IMG/VR virus record: IMGVR_UViG_3300044837_000056
Coordinates: 1 to 48,436 of that record
From: a virus
Length of the DNA: 48,436 bases
Strand: one strand, 5' to 3'
Shown piece after piece: positions 7,580-16,413 of this stretch (position 1 is the stretch's first letter; every line of letters begins with the position of its first letter). The translations under genes and the position numbers were made by a program. The notes beneath the pieces were generated by a model. It saw only the letters and a program-made list of their open reading frames with translations. It had not been told where the DNA came from and did no database searches.

Positions 7580-9096
7580 TATCGAATCACCGTATGCCCG
7601 TGAGATTGAATGTCTTTCACCACATCATCCTCAGATTTTCCCTTGTTTTGTGGAAGCGCCATTGCGGATTTTAGGTTTACGCCCATACCGCTTCCAGCGC
7701 CTGCGCCCGCAGCTCCTGCGAAGTTAGCCTGTCCGTTTGCGCCAGCCTCGGACTGCCCTTGGAGACCCTCTAGTTTTCCTTTAGCCATAAACCGCACGGT
7801 ATTAGCCCCGCCATGCATCTGCTTAGGCGAACCATCGCCGGAAAGGTTCTGGTTGAACTGATTGATTTCAGCCTCACCCGGTACGCCGCCAGTCCAGAAC
7901 CGTGCGGCCTCCATTGCGACGCCCTGACGAATGAGGGCTAAGTTAGTCTGAGCGTCACTACCCAGTTGAATGCCCATCTCATTTCCGATGTGGTTGAGAA
8001 TCTTTATATCGCCGTTGTGTACGGCATCCACGGCCTTGTCGTAGAGGTCAAGGTGGTGGTTCAATGTCGTGCCAGCCGTCAGCGTTGCTCCACCCTGCCC
8101 ACTGGTCATATACTGGCGTACCGCGTTTTCAATGTCGTGATCACCCGAGTTGTAGGCAGGGTTCACCCCTTTGACGGCTGCGGCGAACTGGGCCTTCTGA
8201 TTGGTGGTCGCACCACGCCCGAACACGTCGGAGAGCTTCAGGTCGCCCTTAGCGACAGCATTAATTGAAGCCTGCATCGCTGGATCGCTCGTGTCGAGTC
8301 CGGCATTCTTTGTCGAGGCACGGTCGGCTGCGGCCGCATTCATCACAGTAATCTTCGGTTCTGTCGAAGTGGCGCGGATGGTCGCTGCAATCGCATCGGT
8401 ATCGGAGGCTTCAGGATGGGCCTTTTTGTAGCCGTCCAAGAACTGCTGCTGAAGTGTGGCGTCCTTCGTATTCTTGGCCTGATTGATGGCCGCAAATGCT
8501 TCCATCGGCTTCATGCCACGAGATACGGCATCATTGAAAGCCTGCTGATCGGGAGGCACCGGCTTTGCGATTGGGTTGTCGCGAGCGTCCGTCTCAGATT
8601 GCAGGTTTCCAGTCTGTGCCTGCAATAGCGCGTGCTTGTCGGCTTGCTCTGTCGGTAATGCCGCAGTTTGGGCCTGCTCTTGGGCGGTTCTAGCCTGCGT
8701 TCCTGCCGTAGTCGCGCCAGCCTGCTCTTCGGCCTGATCCTTAGCCACATTGTTCGTAGCCTGATCCACCAGCATATTGTGATGCAAGGTAGTGCCGGGG
8801 AGGGCCGTCGCGAGCCTTGGCGCAAAGACTGAGGCTGTTATGTCTCCAGCCCTTGCAATGCCTCTCACGAGGGGGTTTTTGATTTGGTCGATGCCCGAAC
8901 CCTTGTTTATATAGTCGTCGCGCTTCTGGATGTCCTTCTGCGTCTGCGTAGGAGGTGGAGGAGGCGCAAGCGATACGCTGGGCAGTACCGAAGCCCCCAA
9001 GTCAGGCACAGCACCGGGCATGGCGATACCTGTACCGAGAGCTGGGGCTGCTGGTGTCCCACGAAAAGCCGCGATGAGAGGATTCAGGTCTGCCAT
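7579..9096 (-). CDS. Ejection (internal virion)-type protein (505 aa)
   Basis: Starts MADLNPLIAAF and ends one base into the next gene's start codon (TAATG). The N-terminal third is Pro-rich (APPPPPTQTQ). A long Ala/Gln/Glu-rich helical region follows (~115-190), then a mixed helical C-terminal half with a Gly/Ala-rich segment near residue 460. There are no enzymatic motifs. Composition and its place between two other Ala-rich genes suggest an injected virion protein. The family was not identified. Confidence 0.7.
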   Translation of the reverse strand: MADLNPLIAAFRGTPAAPALGTGIAMPGAVPDLGASVLPSVSLAPPPPPTQTQKDIQKRDDYINKGSGIDQIKNPLVRGIARAGDITASVFAPRLATALPGTTLHHNMLVDQATNNVAKDQAEEQAGATTAGTQARTAQEQAQTAALPTEQADKHALLQAQTGNLQSETDARDNPIAKPVPPDQQAFNDAVSRGMKPMEAFAAINQAKNTKDATLQQQFLDGYKKAHPEASDTDAIAATIRATSTEPKITVMNAAAADRASTKNAGLDTSDPAMQASINAVAKGDLKLSDVFGRGATTNQKAQFAAAVKGVNPAYNSGDHDIENAVRQYMTSGQGGATLTAGTTLNHHLDLYDKAVDAVHNGDIKILNHIGNEMGIQLGSDAQTNLALIRQGVAMEAARFWTGGVPGEAEINQFNQNLSGDGSPKQMHGGANTVRFMAKGKLEGLQGQSEAGANGQANFAGAAGAGAGSGMGVNLKSAMALPQNKGKSEDDVVKDIQSHGHTVIR

Positions 9097-9606
9097 TTAC
9101 GCGGCCCCAGCCACGGCACCGAGGCCCATCTTGATATAGCCCATCTTTCGCGCTGCGGCTGCTTGTGCTGCGCTGTTCGCCGTACTCAAATAGCCCTGCC
9201 CTGCGCTATTGGCGTCTTGATAGATGCTGCTCTCGCCCGCAAGCCCCACCCGCTGGTTCTGGGTTGCAAGGTCGTTGCTTCGGTTCTGCACGTCAAGGGC
9301 GTTACCAGATTGCACGGTAGCCGCGTTGTGCGCTGCATCATCCAGTGCGGCCGCTGATCCCCCAGCATTGCCTGTACGCGCTGCGTCAAGCCCACCCTGC
9401 CCCACAGCAGCCGACACGCCGCCACCGAGCGATTGAGACGAGGCGGTAAGCTCATCAGCCTTCTGCTGTGGAGAATAGCCAGTAGTACCCGCTGCAAGCT
9501 TGGAATAGATGGGGTTTACGGTGTTGTAGGCACTGTCTGCCTGCTTCACTGCACCCGCGCTATTAGCTAGTGCATTCTTCTCTACGCCGCTGCCGCTGAT
9601 TGCCAT
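9097..9606 (-). CDS. Ala/Gln-rich internal virion-type protein (169 aa)
   Basis: ATG at 9606 has AAGGAG upstream within a leader almost identical to that of the 13954-14289 gene. The protein is rich in Ala, Gln, Asn and Ser, is predicted helical, and ends in a short hydrophobic segment (MGLGAVAGAA). It resembles small ejection proteins of P22-like phages in size and composition only. Confidence 0.66.
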   Translation of the reverse strand: MAISGSGVEKNALANSAGAVKQADSAYNTVNPIYSKLAAGTTGYSPQQKADELTASSQSLGGGVSAAVGQGGLDAARTGNAGGSAAALDDAAHNAATVQSGNALDVQNRSNDLATQNQRVGLAGESSIYQDANSAGQGYLSTANSAAQAAAARKMGYIKMGLGAVAGAA

Positions 9607-9622
9607 ATTTACAGCTCCTTAT
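9598..9622. repeat. Repeated ribosome-binding leader, copy 1
   Basis: On the minus strand this is ATAAGGAGCT, two variable bases, AAATATGGCA, one variable base, TC. It matches 14281-14305 in 22 of 25 positions and covers the Shine-Dalgarno and start codon of the 9097-9606 gene. Confidence 0.75.
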
Positions 9623-9977
9623 GCCAACTCGTTAGCTGGCTTTTGACCCAACCCCACGTTTGCAACCGTTCAACGAACCTGTCTTTCACGTCCTCAAACC
9701 ATGTAACAGCCTGCGAAAATCCTTTTGCCTTCAACTCCACCCGCATCGCCTCATGCAACTCCTTCAACTGAAGGAATCGAGCACCAGGCGTTGACCACTT
9801 TGGATCTACTGCGATGTGAACCTCTGCGCGGCGCCACGCTCCAACGAACATCACAGGCGAGTCATGTTCGTCCACCGCTGCGAGGCCTTCGATGAAGTCG
9901 CCATCGAACTCCCATGTGAATCCGTTTTCCAGTTCTTTCAGCCGCGGAATGTCTGTCTTGCGAAGCTGTCGAATCAC
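9609..9977 (-). CDS. GNAT-like acetyltransferase-fold protein (122 aa)
   Basis: GTG at 9977 overlaps the TGA of the upstream gene (GTGA). The protein opens with MIRQLRKTDIPRLKEL, the usual beta1-alpha1 start of GNAT N-acetyltransferases. A VMFVGAWRRAEVHIAVDP strand pair follows, then a helix beginning QLKELHEAM (site of the acetyl-CoA pyrophosphate loop) and an AVTWFEDVKDRFVERLQTWGW end typical of the last helix-strand. The canonical Q/RxxGxG/A loop is not evident (GARFLQL instead), so catalysis is doubtful. GNAT-fold proteins occur among podovirus internal virion proteins, and its position inside the virion block suggests a structural role. Confidence 0.68.
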   Translation of the reverse strand: MIRQLRKTDIPRLKELENGFTWEFDGDFIEGLAAVDEHDSPVMFVGAWRRAEVHIAVDPKWSTPGARFLQLKELHEAMRVELKAKGFSQAVTWFEDVKDRFVERLQTWGWVKSQLTSWHKEL

Positions 9978-10480
9978 CGCTTGGGCGGAAGCACGCTGTT
10001 ATTGAACTGTGCTCCATAACCCGATACAGCATTACCTGCCTGCGTTGCTGCCGCAGCTGGAGATGCCGTATCTACCGGCGTTGGGTGATAGGTATAGTCC
10101 GAGGGCCCAGATGTCGGGTACTGGGAATAGGTGCGGATGTGTGCCTTCCCTGAAACCGGACTATCGCCGCGCCAGTTGTGCGTTGCGCCTAAATGGATCG
10201 TGTGAAATGTTGCAAAGGAAGAATCTGGCGATACATCCGCAAAGCGTTCTGCACCACGATATGCCGGTGATGGGTCGGATATCTTGATATCCAGCTTTCC
10301 GCCTCCACCCGTTGCGTTTACTGCAGCATGGGAGGGTGGGGGTTCAATTTGGCCGACTGGGGCCACGTTTATTTGCTGGGCAATGTTATTGTGAACATCC
10401 TGCAAGTACTGGAGAGCCTTGCCAATCTCGGGATGCTGCTGAATGATCGCAGACAGTTGGGGCACGCTCGCATTGGCCAT
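9974..10480 (-). CDS. Small virion/tail protein of unknown function (168 aa)
   Basis: ATG at 10480 overlaps the upstream TAA (TAATG). A helical N-terminus (SAIIQQHPEIGKALQYLQDV) is followed by a Pro/Gly-rich linker and a beta-type middle (GGGGKLDIKISDPS... ATFHTIHLG). The C-terminal part is low in order and rich in Tyr, Pro, Thr and Ala. No family was recognised. Placement directly after the nozzle-like gene suggests a tail or needle component. Confidence 0.62.
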   Translation of the reverse strand: MANASVPQLSAIIQQHPEIGKALQYLQDVHNNIAQQINVAPVGQIEPPPSHAAVNATGGGGKLDIKISDPSPAYRGAERFADVSPDSSFATFHTIHLGATHNWRGDSPVSGKAHIRTYSQYPTSGPSDYTYHPTPVDTASPAAAATQAGNAVSGYGAQFNNSVLPPKR

Positions 10481-13400
10481 TAGCTATTCTTTCCTCTAAT
10501 CGGGCTGTAAGGGTCTGTCTTCACTGCAAGGGTCATAGACGACAGCCGGAAGCCTGCAGGAGCATCGGGAGCGGCTGGCAGCACACCAGCGGGCTGGCAG
10601 CATACGCGGTAGCTGATTCTCTCTGCTGCTACATTCAGGCCAAACTCAAGGTCGCGTGCAAGATCTTCTGTAACAGAAAGTGCCCGCGTTGGCCGTCCAG
10701 TGTTGCCTAAGCGGTCAAGATTCGGAACTAAAAACACGCTGCCTACTCCGGTGCAGTTCGATGTCATGAATGCATGTAAAAGTCTGTGAACGCCAACCTG
10801 TCTTTGCTGAGCTTCGTCTACTGAGACAAAGAAATATGTCGGATAGGTGGAGCGGTGCCAGAACGGGCCATAATCCGCGTCGATTCCGTCAATAACGCCT
10901 TCGTTCAACGTGTAAACCGAGGAAGTCCAGTGGGTAGCCAAAGAAGATCCACGGCCACCGCAGAAGGCCATGACAGCTTCACCATTCGGCTGTGTCAGCA
11001 GTCCGCAGTAGTTCATGGTGAGGCTCCAAGGTGACCACTTTCTGGTGAGGTCTGTTGTTACGACTTTGCCAGAATAGCCAATCCTCAAAGTCCCTGAATT
11101 AGCCAGCAGTCCAGCCGTATTCAGCTCGCGGTAGTCAAGAACGTACATCGCATTCGTGACGACTGACGTTCCGGTTGCTCCGCCGAGATAAACCCTGCGC
11201 GTATAAGGATCGTTCGAAAGAAACGTAAACTGCTTGGCCTTTGGATTCAGCGAATTCCACCACGGCTGAATCTCCTGGCTCATCTTGTCAACGCTTGCAC
11301 CGTCGAAGATTCTCAGGCCTGTGTCTGATGTCCAGCAGAACCAATCCTCAAACTTCGTTACACCCCAAACTGACACTAGGCCGCATTTCGAGGCGACATG
11401 CCGAATGTTCCACGTGGCCGGTTCGCCCGAGGCCGTCTGCTCTGTCTCGTATAAAGATCCTTCTGGCCCCGATGTCAGGAGGCAGAGAACGTCCTTCCGC
11501 TCTTCCATGCCAAAGACTGGGTGAGGATCGCCAGCAGGCCCGAGAATTCCCGTTACCCCATCGACCGCCTCGGGGTTGTTTACATAGGAGGCTTTCGCAT
11601 TCAGAATGTACGGGTTGTTGGTGTAGATAATCTCTATTTCGTCAACCGTGGAAGTCCCGTGCTGCTCGATGCTGAGAATCAGGTCTGAGGGTATCGTTAG
11701 CGGCGTGGGTAGTGAGAAGATAAGCTGGTCGAATTCGCCAGCACCTCGAATTGTTGCCTGACTTACATACCGCGTCGAAGCCGAGCTTAGCGTTGCAATT
11801 GAAACTCCATTAATCCATCCACGATAGGTATACTGCGTGTTGGGCTGGATGATTGCGATACCGTTCTGATCCTGAAACGCCGACTGGCTAATAATTGCAG
11901 TGGTCGCCTGCCATGCGAGGCCGTAGTCTCCAGCCGTCAATATTCCATCAGTGCCGGTGACCATCCAGCCCAGAGGATTGTTTGGCGTATCCGAGAAAAC
12001 GCCGCCCTCAAAGCCCATGTTCTTGAACTGCTGAATCTTGTTTCTTTCGCCCCAAGAGAAGAGCCGCGAGCCGTAGCTGAAGAAACCCAGAACTGGCCCT
12101 AGAACCTGCTGGCGGAGGAGATTGTTTCCTGCTTGGTCGATTCCTATTCCAGCGAACAACGCTTCGTCTGTGAAGTCAAAGATTGCCGAGTTCGTGACGT
12201 TGTCTGGGATTACGGTTGCCGTGCCGATGGCAAACTGTCCAGCAGGATCGCGCGGGGGAACTGGGAGAACGAAGTACTTGCCACCGTTGGCGCCAGTGAT
12301 GCCAAACCATCGCTCCGTAACGTTTGGAGGTCCGATAGCCGTGCTTGTTAGCAACAAATACTGCCCGCCAGAAGCTGTGATCTGCACTGGGGGGCTGGGA
12401 ATCGTCAAATAGCCTGTTCTCGTCCTGAAGATTTCGACAATCGAGTGCTGGCCGGGTGAAATCTGTCCCGTTGGTGCCACCATCCCAGCGCCAGACTGAA
12501 TCGAGGCGTTCGGCCCTGTCTGGTTGTAGGTAAACGAGACCGAAGAGAGCACTGAGGTCACATAAAACTGGCCATTCCATGGAAACGTTATCGCCCCAGT
12601 CGTAAAGGTCGCATCCGCGCCGGTCATCGCAAACTGGAATGTTGTCGAGGAGGGTACAGAGGAGATAGTAACCACTGTTCCCGTAGGTAAGGGAAAGGGT
12701 GTCGTCAGGGTCGCTACGGTTCCCGAGGCGGCCGTCGCACCTGGCACTGAAATAGTAATGACTGTCGGGGAGACCACGGTATCGACAAAGCACGCGACCA
12801 GATAGCCCGTTCCAGTTGACTGAATAACTGAATTCCCCGGCTCAAGAAAATGCGGGGTATTCGTGGTCATCGTCAAGATCCCGCCAACAATGCTCCACGA
12901 GGCAACGCCACCACCGACTACAGCGGGGAGGACGTTGGCGATTGCTACCTCATCTCCGGGGACAAAGCCGTGCGGTGATGGCGTGGTAGCAGTCGCTATG
13001 CCGTTCAGAGTCTCGTTGTTGACAACGATCGAGGTCAGAGACTGTGATGCATCGGGCACTCCAGAGACAGAGGCTTTATACCCAACCCTGAGCCCGTTCG
13101 GTACTGCGGTCGTTGCCGTTACAGTGTTATTCGTCCTCACCAGCAAAGGCGTGGAAAAAGTAACCGTTCCACCTGTGCCCGTTGCATTGCTTTGCGTGTA
13201 ATACGAGACTTCAAACTCTGTGGCGCTGTCCACCGCTGAAACTGTTGTCGTGCCGATGCTGTAGAGCGAGTTCCCCGCAATCGCTATCGTGTCGCCAACG
13301 TTCAAGCCATGAGGGGTTGAGGTGTCGAACAGCAGCGACGTGTAATAAGTCTCGAAGGTTGGGGGCTGGTATCCGCCATCCTGTTCAATCGGCCCTCCAC

Positions 13401-13950
13401 CTGTCTGTACTTGGGTAGGGTCGATAGGAACCGCAGTCGTAATGGTGACTGGCGATCCGCTTGAGCCTGCGACCAACGCTACTGCGGGGAGAGCATAGTT
13501 CGTGACCGTAGGCGGTGCACCGGGGCCATCTTGACTTACGCGGTCAAGGAATCCCTCTGGGGTGTATTGCAAGGGCACGTCAGCACCATGCAGGCCGTCA
13601 GACGTGGCAATGTACATCTTTCCGAAGGCGTTGCATGTAAAAAACCTATTGCCCGCATGAGTCTGGCCGAACGGCACCCCATCGGCATACATTCCACCAT
13701 CCGAGGTAAAGGTGAGCTGTGAAACTGTGCCGTCGGGCTTCAGAAAGCTTGAGGTGTAGACCGTCTGCGCAGTCGTACCCATCGTTGCTAAGAGTTTCAG
13801 GGAAGGCCGGGTAAAGACGGAGCCTGGAAGAAAGGCACAGTCGGAGTTGTCTGGTGACAACCCCGCTGGTAGATCGGTTGGCTGCATCTCGAGGTTGTTG
13901 CCCCCGAACACATCCAGCCCTATCTCTGTGCAGCCTAAAACATTATTCAA
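10480..13950 (-). CDS. Tail nozzle / DNA-stabilisation-like beta-rich protein (1156 aa)
   Basis: The TTG at 13950, with GGAAG about nine bases upstream, is the best start. The opening, with LDVFGGNNLEMQPTDLPAGL then SPDNSDCAFLPGSVFTRPSL, is the pattern of phage proteins in the gp10-like nozzle position: a short N-terminal arm, a 'lower-quality' loop and a PGxVxxRP turn. Residues ~150-500 hold repeated beta units with THGLxxGDxI-type turns. The C-terminal third is propeller-like (FCWTSDTGLRIFDG, VYLGGATG, MYVLDYRELN). It is much longer than P22 gp10 (472 residues) because of the inserted beta repeats. Assignment rests on position and pattern. Confidence 0.72.
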   Translation of the reverse strand: MNNVLGCTEIGLDVFGGNNLEMQPTDLPAGLSPDNSDCAFLPGSVFTRPSLKLLATMGTTAQTVYTSSFLKPDGTVSQLTFTSDGGMYADGVPFGQTHAGNRFFTCNAFGKMYIATSDGLHGADVPLQYTPEGFLDRVSQDGPGAPPTVTNYALPAVALVAGSSGSPVTITTAVPIDPTQVQTGGGPIEQDGGYQPPTFETYYTSLLFDTSTPHGLNVGDTIAIAGNSLYSIGTTTVSAVDSATEFEVSYYTQSNATGTGGTVTFSTPLLVRTNNTVTATTAVPNGLRVGYKASVSGVPDASQSLTSIVVNNETLNGIATATTPSPHGFVPGDEVAIANVLPAVVGGGVASWSIVGGILTMTTNTPHFLEPGNSVIQSTGTGYLVACFVDTVVSPTVITISVPGATAASGTVATLTTPFPLPTGTVVTISSVPSSTTFQFAMTGADATFTTGAITFPWNGQFYVTSVLSSVSFTYNQTGPNASIQSGAGMVAPTGQISPGQHSIVEIFRTRTGYLTIPSPPVQITASGGQYLLLTSTAIGPPNVTERWFGITGANGGKYFVLPVPPRDPAGQFAIGTATVIPDNVTNSAIFDFTDEALFAGIGIDQAGNNLLRQQVLGPVLGFFSYGSRLFSWGERNKIQQFKNMGFEGGVFSDTPNNPLGWMVTGTDGILTAGDYGLAWQATTAIISQSAFQDQNGIAIIQPNTQYTYRGWINGVSIATLSSASTRYVSQATIRGAGEFDQLIFSLPTPLTIPSDLILSIEQHGTSTVDEIEIIYTNNPYILNAKASYVNNPEAVDGVTGILGPAGDPHPVFGMEERKDVLCLLTSGPEGSLYETEQTASGEPATWNIRHVASKCGLVSVWGVTKFEDWFCWTSDTGLRIFDGASVDKMSQEIQPWWNSLNPKAKQFTFLSNDPYTRRVYLGGATGTSVVTNAMYVLDYRELNTAGLLANSGTLRIGYSGKVVTTDLTRKWSPWSLTMNYCGLLTQPNGEAVMAFCGGRGSSLATHWTSSVYTLNEGVIDGIDADYGPFWHRSTYPTYFFVSVDEAQQRQVGVHRLLHAFMTSNCTGVGSVFLVPNLDRLGNTGRPTRALSVTEDLARDLEFGLNVAAERISYRVCCQPAGVLPAAPDAPAGFRLSSMTLAVKTDPYSPIRGKNS

Positions 13951-13953
13951 GGC

Positions 13954-14289
13954 TTATATCTTCCGCTTGACGATGGTCAGAGTGACGGAGGCATCGGGAA
14001 CAGCCGAGCCATTGGTGAACTCAGTGTTGGCCGTGGTGAAAATCTTTGTGGTTGCGACGCTGCCAGACACTGTCGTTCGATAGGTGTAACCCAGCGGCGA
14101 ATACCAGTCGGCGGCGACAAAGGTGGTTGACGCAATAGGGCTAGAGCCCTTGCCCGCATAGATCAGGAATGGGTTGAAAGTGAATCCACCAGTAACATAA
14201 GTCCCGGTGAGCGCGGCGGTGCAAAACTCAATAAAAGTCGTTGCATCGAGGGTGTGGTGATTGCGGGTTACTACTGCCGTGACTGCCAT
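13954..14289 (-). CDS. Small structural protein (111 aa)
   Basis: ATG at 14289 has AAGGAGCT upstream, within the leader shared with 9097-9606. The product is a compact, mostly beta, Thr/Ala-rich protein (FTFNPFLIYAGKGSSPIAST) ending in a basic VKRKI. Located between the adaptor-like and nozzle-like genes, it may decorate the head or join the neck. No family was recognised. Confidence 0.68.
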   Translation of the reverse strand: MAVTAVVTRNHHTLDATTFIEFCTAALTGTYVTGGFTFNPFLIYAGKGSSPIASTTFVAADWYSPLGYTYRTTVSGSVATTKIFTTANTEFTNGSAVPDASVTLTIVKRKI

Positions 14290-14305
14290 ATTTGTAGCTC
14301 CTTAT
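14281..14305. repeat. Repeated ribosome-binding leader, copy 2
   Basis: Second copy of the leader described at 9598-9622 (22 of 25 positions identical), covering the Shine-Dalgarno and start of the 13954-14289 gene. Confidence 0.75.
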
Positions 14306-15099
14306 TGGTTTGTGAGAAATCCGGGATAGCCGTTGCCGCCGTTGCCGCCGCGCGTGTATCCCTGGCGACGAATTGATTGGCGCTGCTTGATGCGGTTCGA
14401 GCGCAGGCCTGTAGTACTGAAGGCCGTCTCTGCCCAAGCTTCCATTGCTGGGGCTTGTGAGGCTCCGCGTGCATTCGCATACTCAAAGGCCACCCTTGCC
14501 CCAAGGCAGTTTTTGCACATCATCATGGGAACAAGAGCATTCGGCTGAGTAATATCCAGAGGCGCCCGATAAGCTGAATAGCGGAACTTCCAGTCCTGAA
14601 CATAGTTCGTGCCATAGAAGTAAATGCCGTCATCGCGCCAGTCAGTGACGTTGCAATCGAAGATCACGGGGAGGCCGTCAGTTGCCTGCGTCATCAGCTG
14701 AAAGCCTTGCGTGTTGACATTGCCCGAACCTACCGAACGGCGTCTCCAAATCGACTTAGGGGAAATCATGTCTTGCGGCAGAACGGGATTCTCGTACTGA
14801 TTCAATCCGTCGCTACAGCCTGACCAAGTAATCCATGATTCATTGGCAACGTCATCAACAGCCCTTGCGGGTATCCCATAGATCGGGATGCTCTTGATAA
14901 ACGTCTGCACACCCGCCGCATCGCAACGCTCTTGGTACCAATCCCAAGCGTCCGTAAGGTAGGTCTGCGAGGCTGGGGCATCATTTGAAAGCAGATCGCC
15001 CTCAGCATCGTTCATCATGTCATTGACCCGAGAGCGGGCCGTATCCATGACGCCGTTGATTGTTGGGTAAGGATTCCCCCCACCGTCTACGAGAGGCAC
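14302..15099 (-). CDS. Head-tail adaptor/connector-like protein (265 aa)
   Basis: The GTG start at 15099 overlaps the upstream TAG by one base (TAGTG), with AAGGAAG upstream. The N-terminus is helical (INGVMDTARSRVNDMMNDAEGD) with a long amphipathic helix, as in phage connector proteins, then a beta-rich middle. The C-terminus is basic and Gly-rich (IRRQGYTRGGNGGNGYPG). The order coat - two genes - this gene - nozzle-like gene fits a gp4-type adaptor, though it is longer than P22 gp4. Inferred. Confidence 0.6.
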   Translation of the reverse strand: MPLVDGGGNPYPTINGVMDTARSRVNDMMNDAEGDLLSNDAPASQTYLTDAWDWYQERCDAAGVQTFIKSIPIYGIPARAVDDVANESWITWSGCSDGLNQYENPVLPQDMISPKSIWRRRSVGSGNVNTQGFQLMTQATDGLPVIFDCNVTDWRDDGIYFYGTNYVQDWKFRYSAYRAPLDITQPNALVPMMMCKNCLGARVAFEYANARGASQAPAMEAWAETAFSTTGLRSNRIKQRQSIRRQGYTRGGNGGNGYPGFLTNQ

Positions 15100-15875
15100 T
15101 AGCTAACTTCCTTGGGTGTACGCCCGCGCTTTTGCTCAAACTCGTGCGCATAGAGATGGGGGAATAACTGCCGCGCCCTTGCTTCGTCCAGAATGGCGCC
15201 ACATCCGCTATGCGGGCAGCGTACAGCTGCGGGCGCTACAGGCTGACCACATCCGAGACACGGGATCATCTTGGCGTTCCTGCGAGCCCATGGACGATCG
15301 AGACCCAACGCAACACAAGCATGTATGTGGTCTTTGGTTATGCCGGGGTAGGAAACGCCATTGTCGCCAACTTCCGCACCGCCATTCACTTCGGCCTTTT
15401 GGTCGGCCTCGCGAACGCGAGCATCGTAGGTGTTATCAAGCTTTTCGCGGGCTGCGGCCTTCTCGGCTTCAGTCGGAACTGGGCCAGTGGCTAGAAACAC
15501 CCCGAACCTTGTCAGGTCGGCAGAAACATGAGCAAAGCCGGTAAGCCCAAGAATGTTCTTGGCAACCTTCGCGCCCTCGGTAGTGAAATCCCACTTGTAA
15601 GTGACTTGATAGCCTTCAACCGCATCCACTACCGTTTCGGGAATTATGCTGGGGATGCCAACTTCACCGCGAAACATCAACGGCCCGGAAACATCTTCCC
15701 CCTCAGGGCAGGCTGGGATGATGAACGTTCCCATGCTCCCCATCGAAACGCTATGCTGCCAAGGGCCAACATTGAAAATGTAGCTACGTCCCTGATCCAT
15801 CACGGCCCGCATGGGTGCCGGGATACTGGGGAGGCTGTGACTTGTCTTTCTTACTACTTCGGCCAAATTAGGCAT
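15099..15875 (-). CDS. Virion-block protein with C-terminal zinc ribbon (258 aa)
   Basis: ATG at 15875 lies inside the end of the upstream gene (8-base overlap). Residues ~30-140 form a beta-rich domain (SYIFNVGPWQHSVSMGSMG). A charged helical linker follows, then a clear zinc-ribbon-like motif near residues 205-225 (CLGCGQ ... CPHSGC). A zinc ribbon in a head-completion gene is uncommon; it might bind DNA or another neck protein. Family not recognised. Confidence 0.65.
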   Translation of the reverse strand: MPNLAEVVRKTSHSLPSIPAPMRAVMDQGRSYIFNVGPWQHSVSMGSMGTFIIPACPEGEDVSGPLMFRGEVGIPSIIPETVVDAVEGYQVTYKWDFTTEGAKVAKNILGLTGFAHVSADLTRFGVFLATGPVPTEAEKAAAREKLDNTYDARVREADQKAEVNGGAEVGDNGVSYPGITKDHIHACVALGLDRPWARRNAKMIPCLGCGQPVAPAAVRCPHSGCGAILDEARARQLFPHLYAHEFEQKRGRTPKEVS

Positions 15876-16371
15876 TTGTACGCTCCAGTGCGGTCAAAAT
15901 CACGTCGTCTTTCTTTTTGTCGTTGGCTTTACGGCTTTCTTCGTATGCATCACGCAATGCCTGCGCCCGTTCGGCGTCCGTATAATTCGCCCGATCGCAA
16001 TTGATTTGCGAGGCCCAGAGATGTGCGAGTCTTGGTGTTACTTCGCCGGGGAATATACCTCCACCGCCAGTGCAAAGTTCGTAAGTCCCGGCTGGGTCGT
16101 ATTCCATTCCGACGCCCATTTCGGTTGCCTTAATGGCGAGATGTTCCTGCGTCATGCCATAAAAGTCTTGGGCCGACAGCCACTTTTCCAATATCCATTT
16201 GCCGTCCGCCTTTCCTGCATACAGCGGGACGTGGACAATCTTGCCTTGATACTCGTACTTCTCTATGCGGGAATCTGCCCAAACCACGCGATAGACAGGC
16301 TTGCCTGCGGGGTTTGTCCCGTATTCCGATAAGTCGAGTGGGTGAAGCTTAATCGTTGATAGCTCTTGCAT
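15868..16371 (-). CDS. Conserved-looking head-region protein (167 aa)
   Basis: ATG at 16371 has GGAGG directly upstream and follows the coat-gene terminator. The N-terminal half (DLSEYGTNPAGKPVYRVVWAD) reads like a globular virion-associated protein with two Trp-rich strands. The C-terminus is a charged helix (ERAQALRDAYEESRKANDKK). It is the first gene after the coat, so a head-completion or tail-accessory role is plausible but unproven. Confidence 0.66.
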   Translation of the reverse strand: MQELSTIKLHPLDLSEYGTNPAGKPVYRVVWADSRIEKYEYQGKIVHVPLYAGKADGKWILEKWLSAQDFYGMTQEHLAIKATEMGVGMEYDPAGTYELCTGGGGIFPGEVTPRLAHLWASQINCDRANYTDAERAQALRDAYEESRKANDKKKDDVILTALERTNA

Positions 16372-16380
16372 GAGCCTCCA

Positions 16381-16406
16381 GAAAAATAGGGGGCATTGCT
16401 GCCCCC
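16381..16406 (-). terminator. Strong intrinsic terminator after the coat gene
   Basis: On the minus strand GGGGGCA, a 4-base loop and TGCCCCC (16389-16406) are followed by TATTTTT, 8 bases after the coat stop codon. It probably limits read-through into the less-needed head-tail genes while leaving the coat message abundant. Confidence 0.85.
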
Positions 16407-16413
16407 CTTTGGA

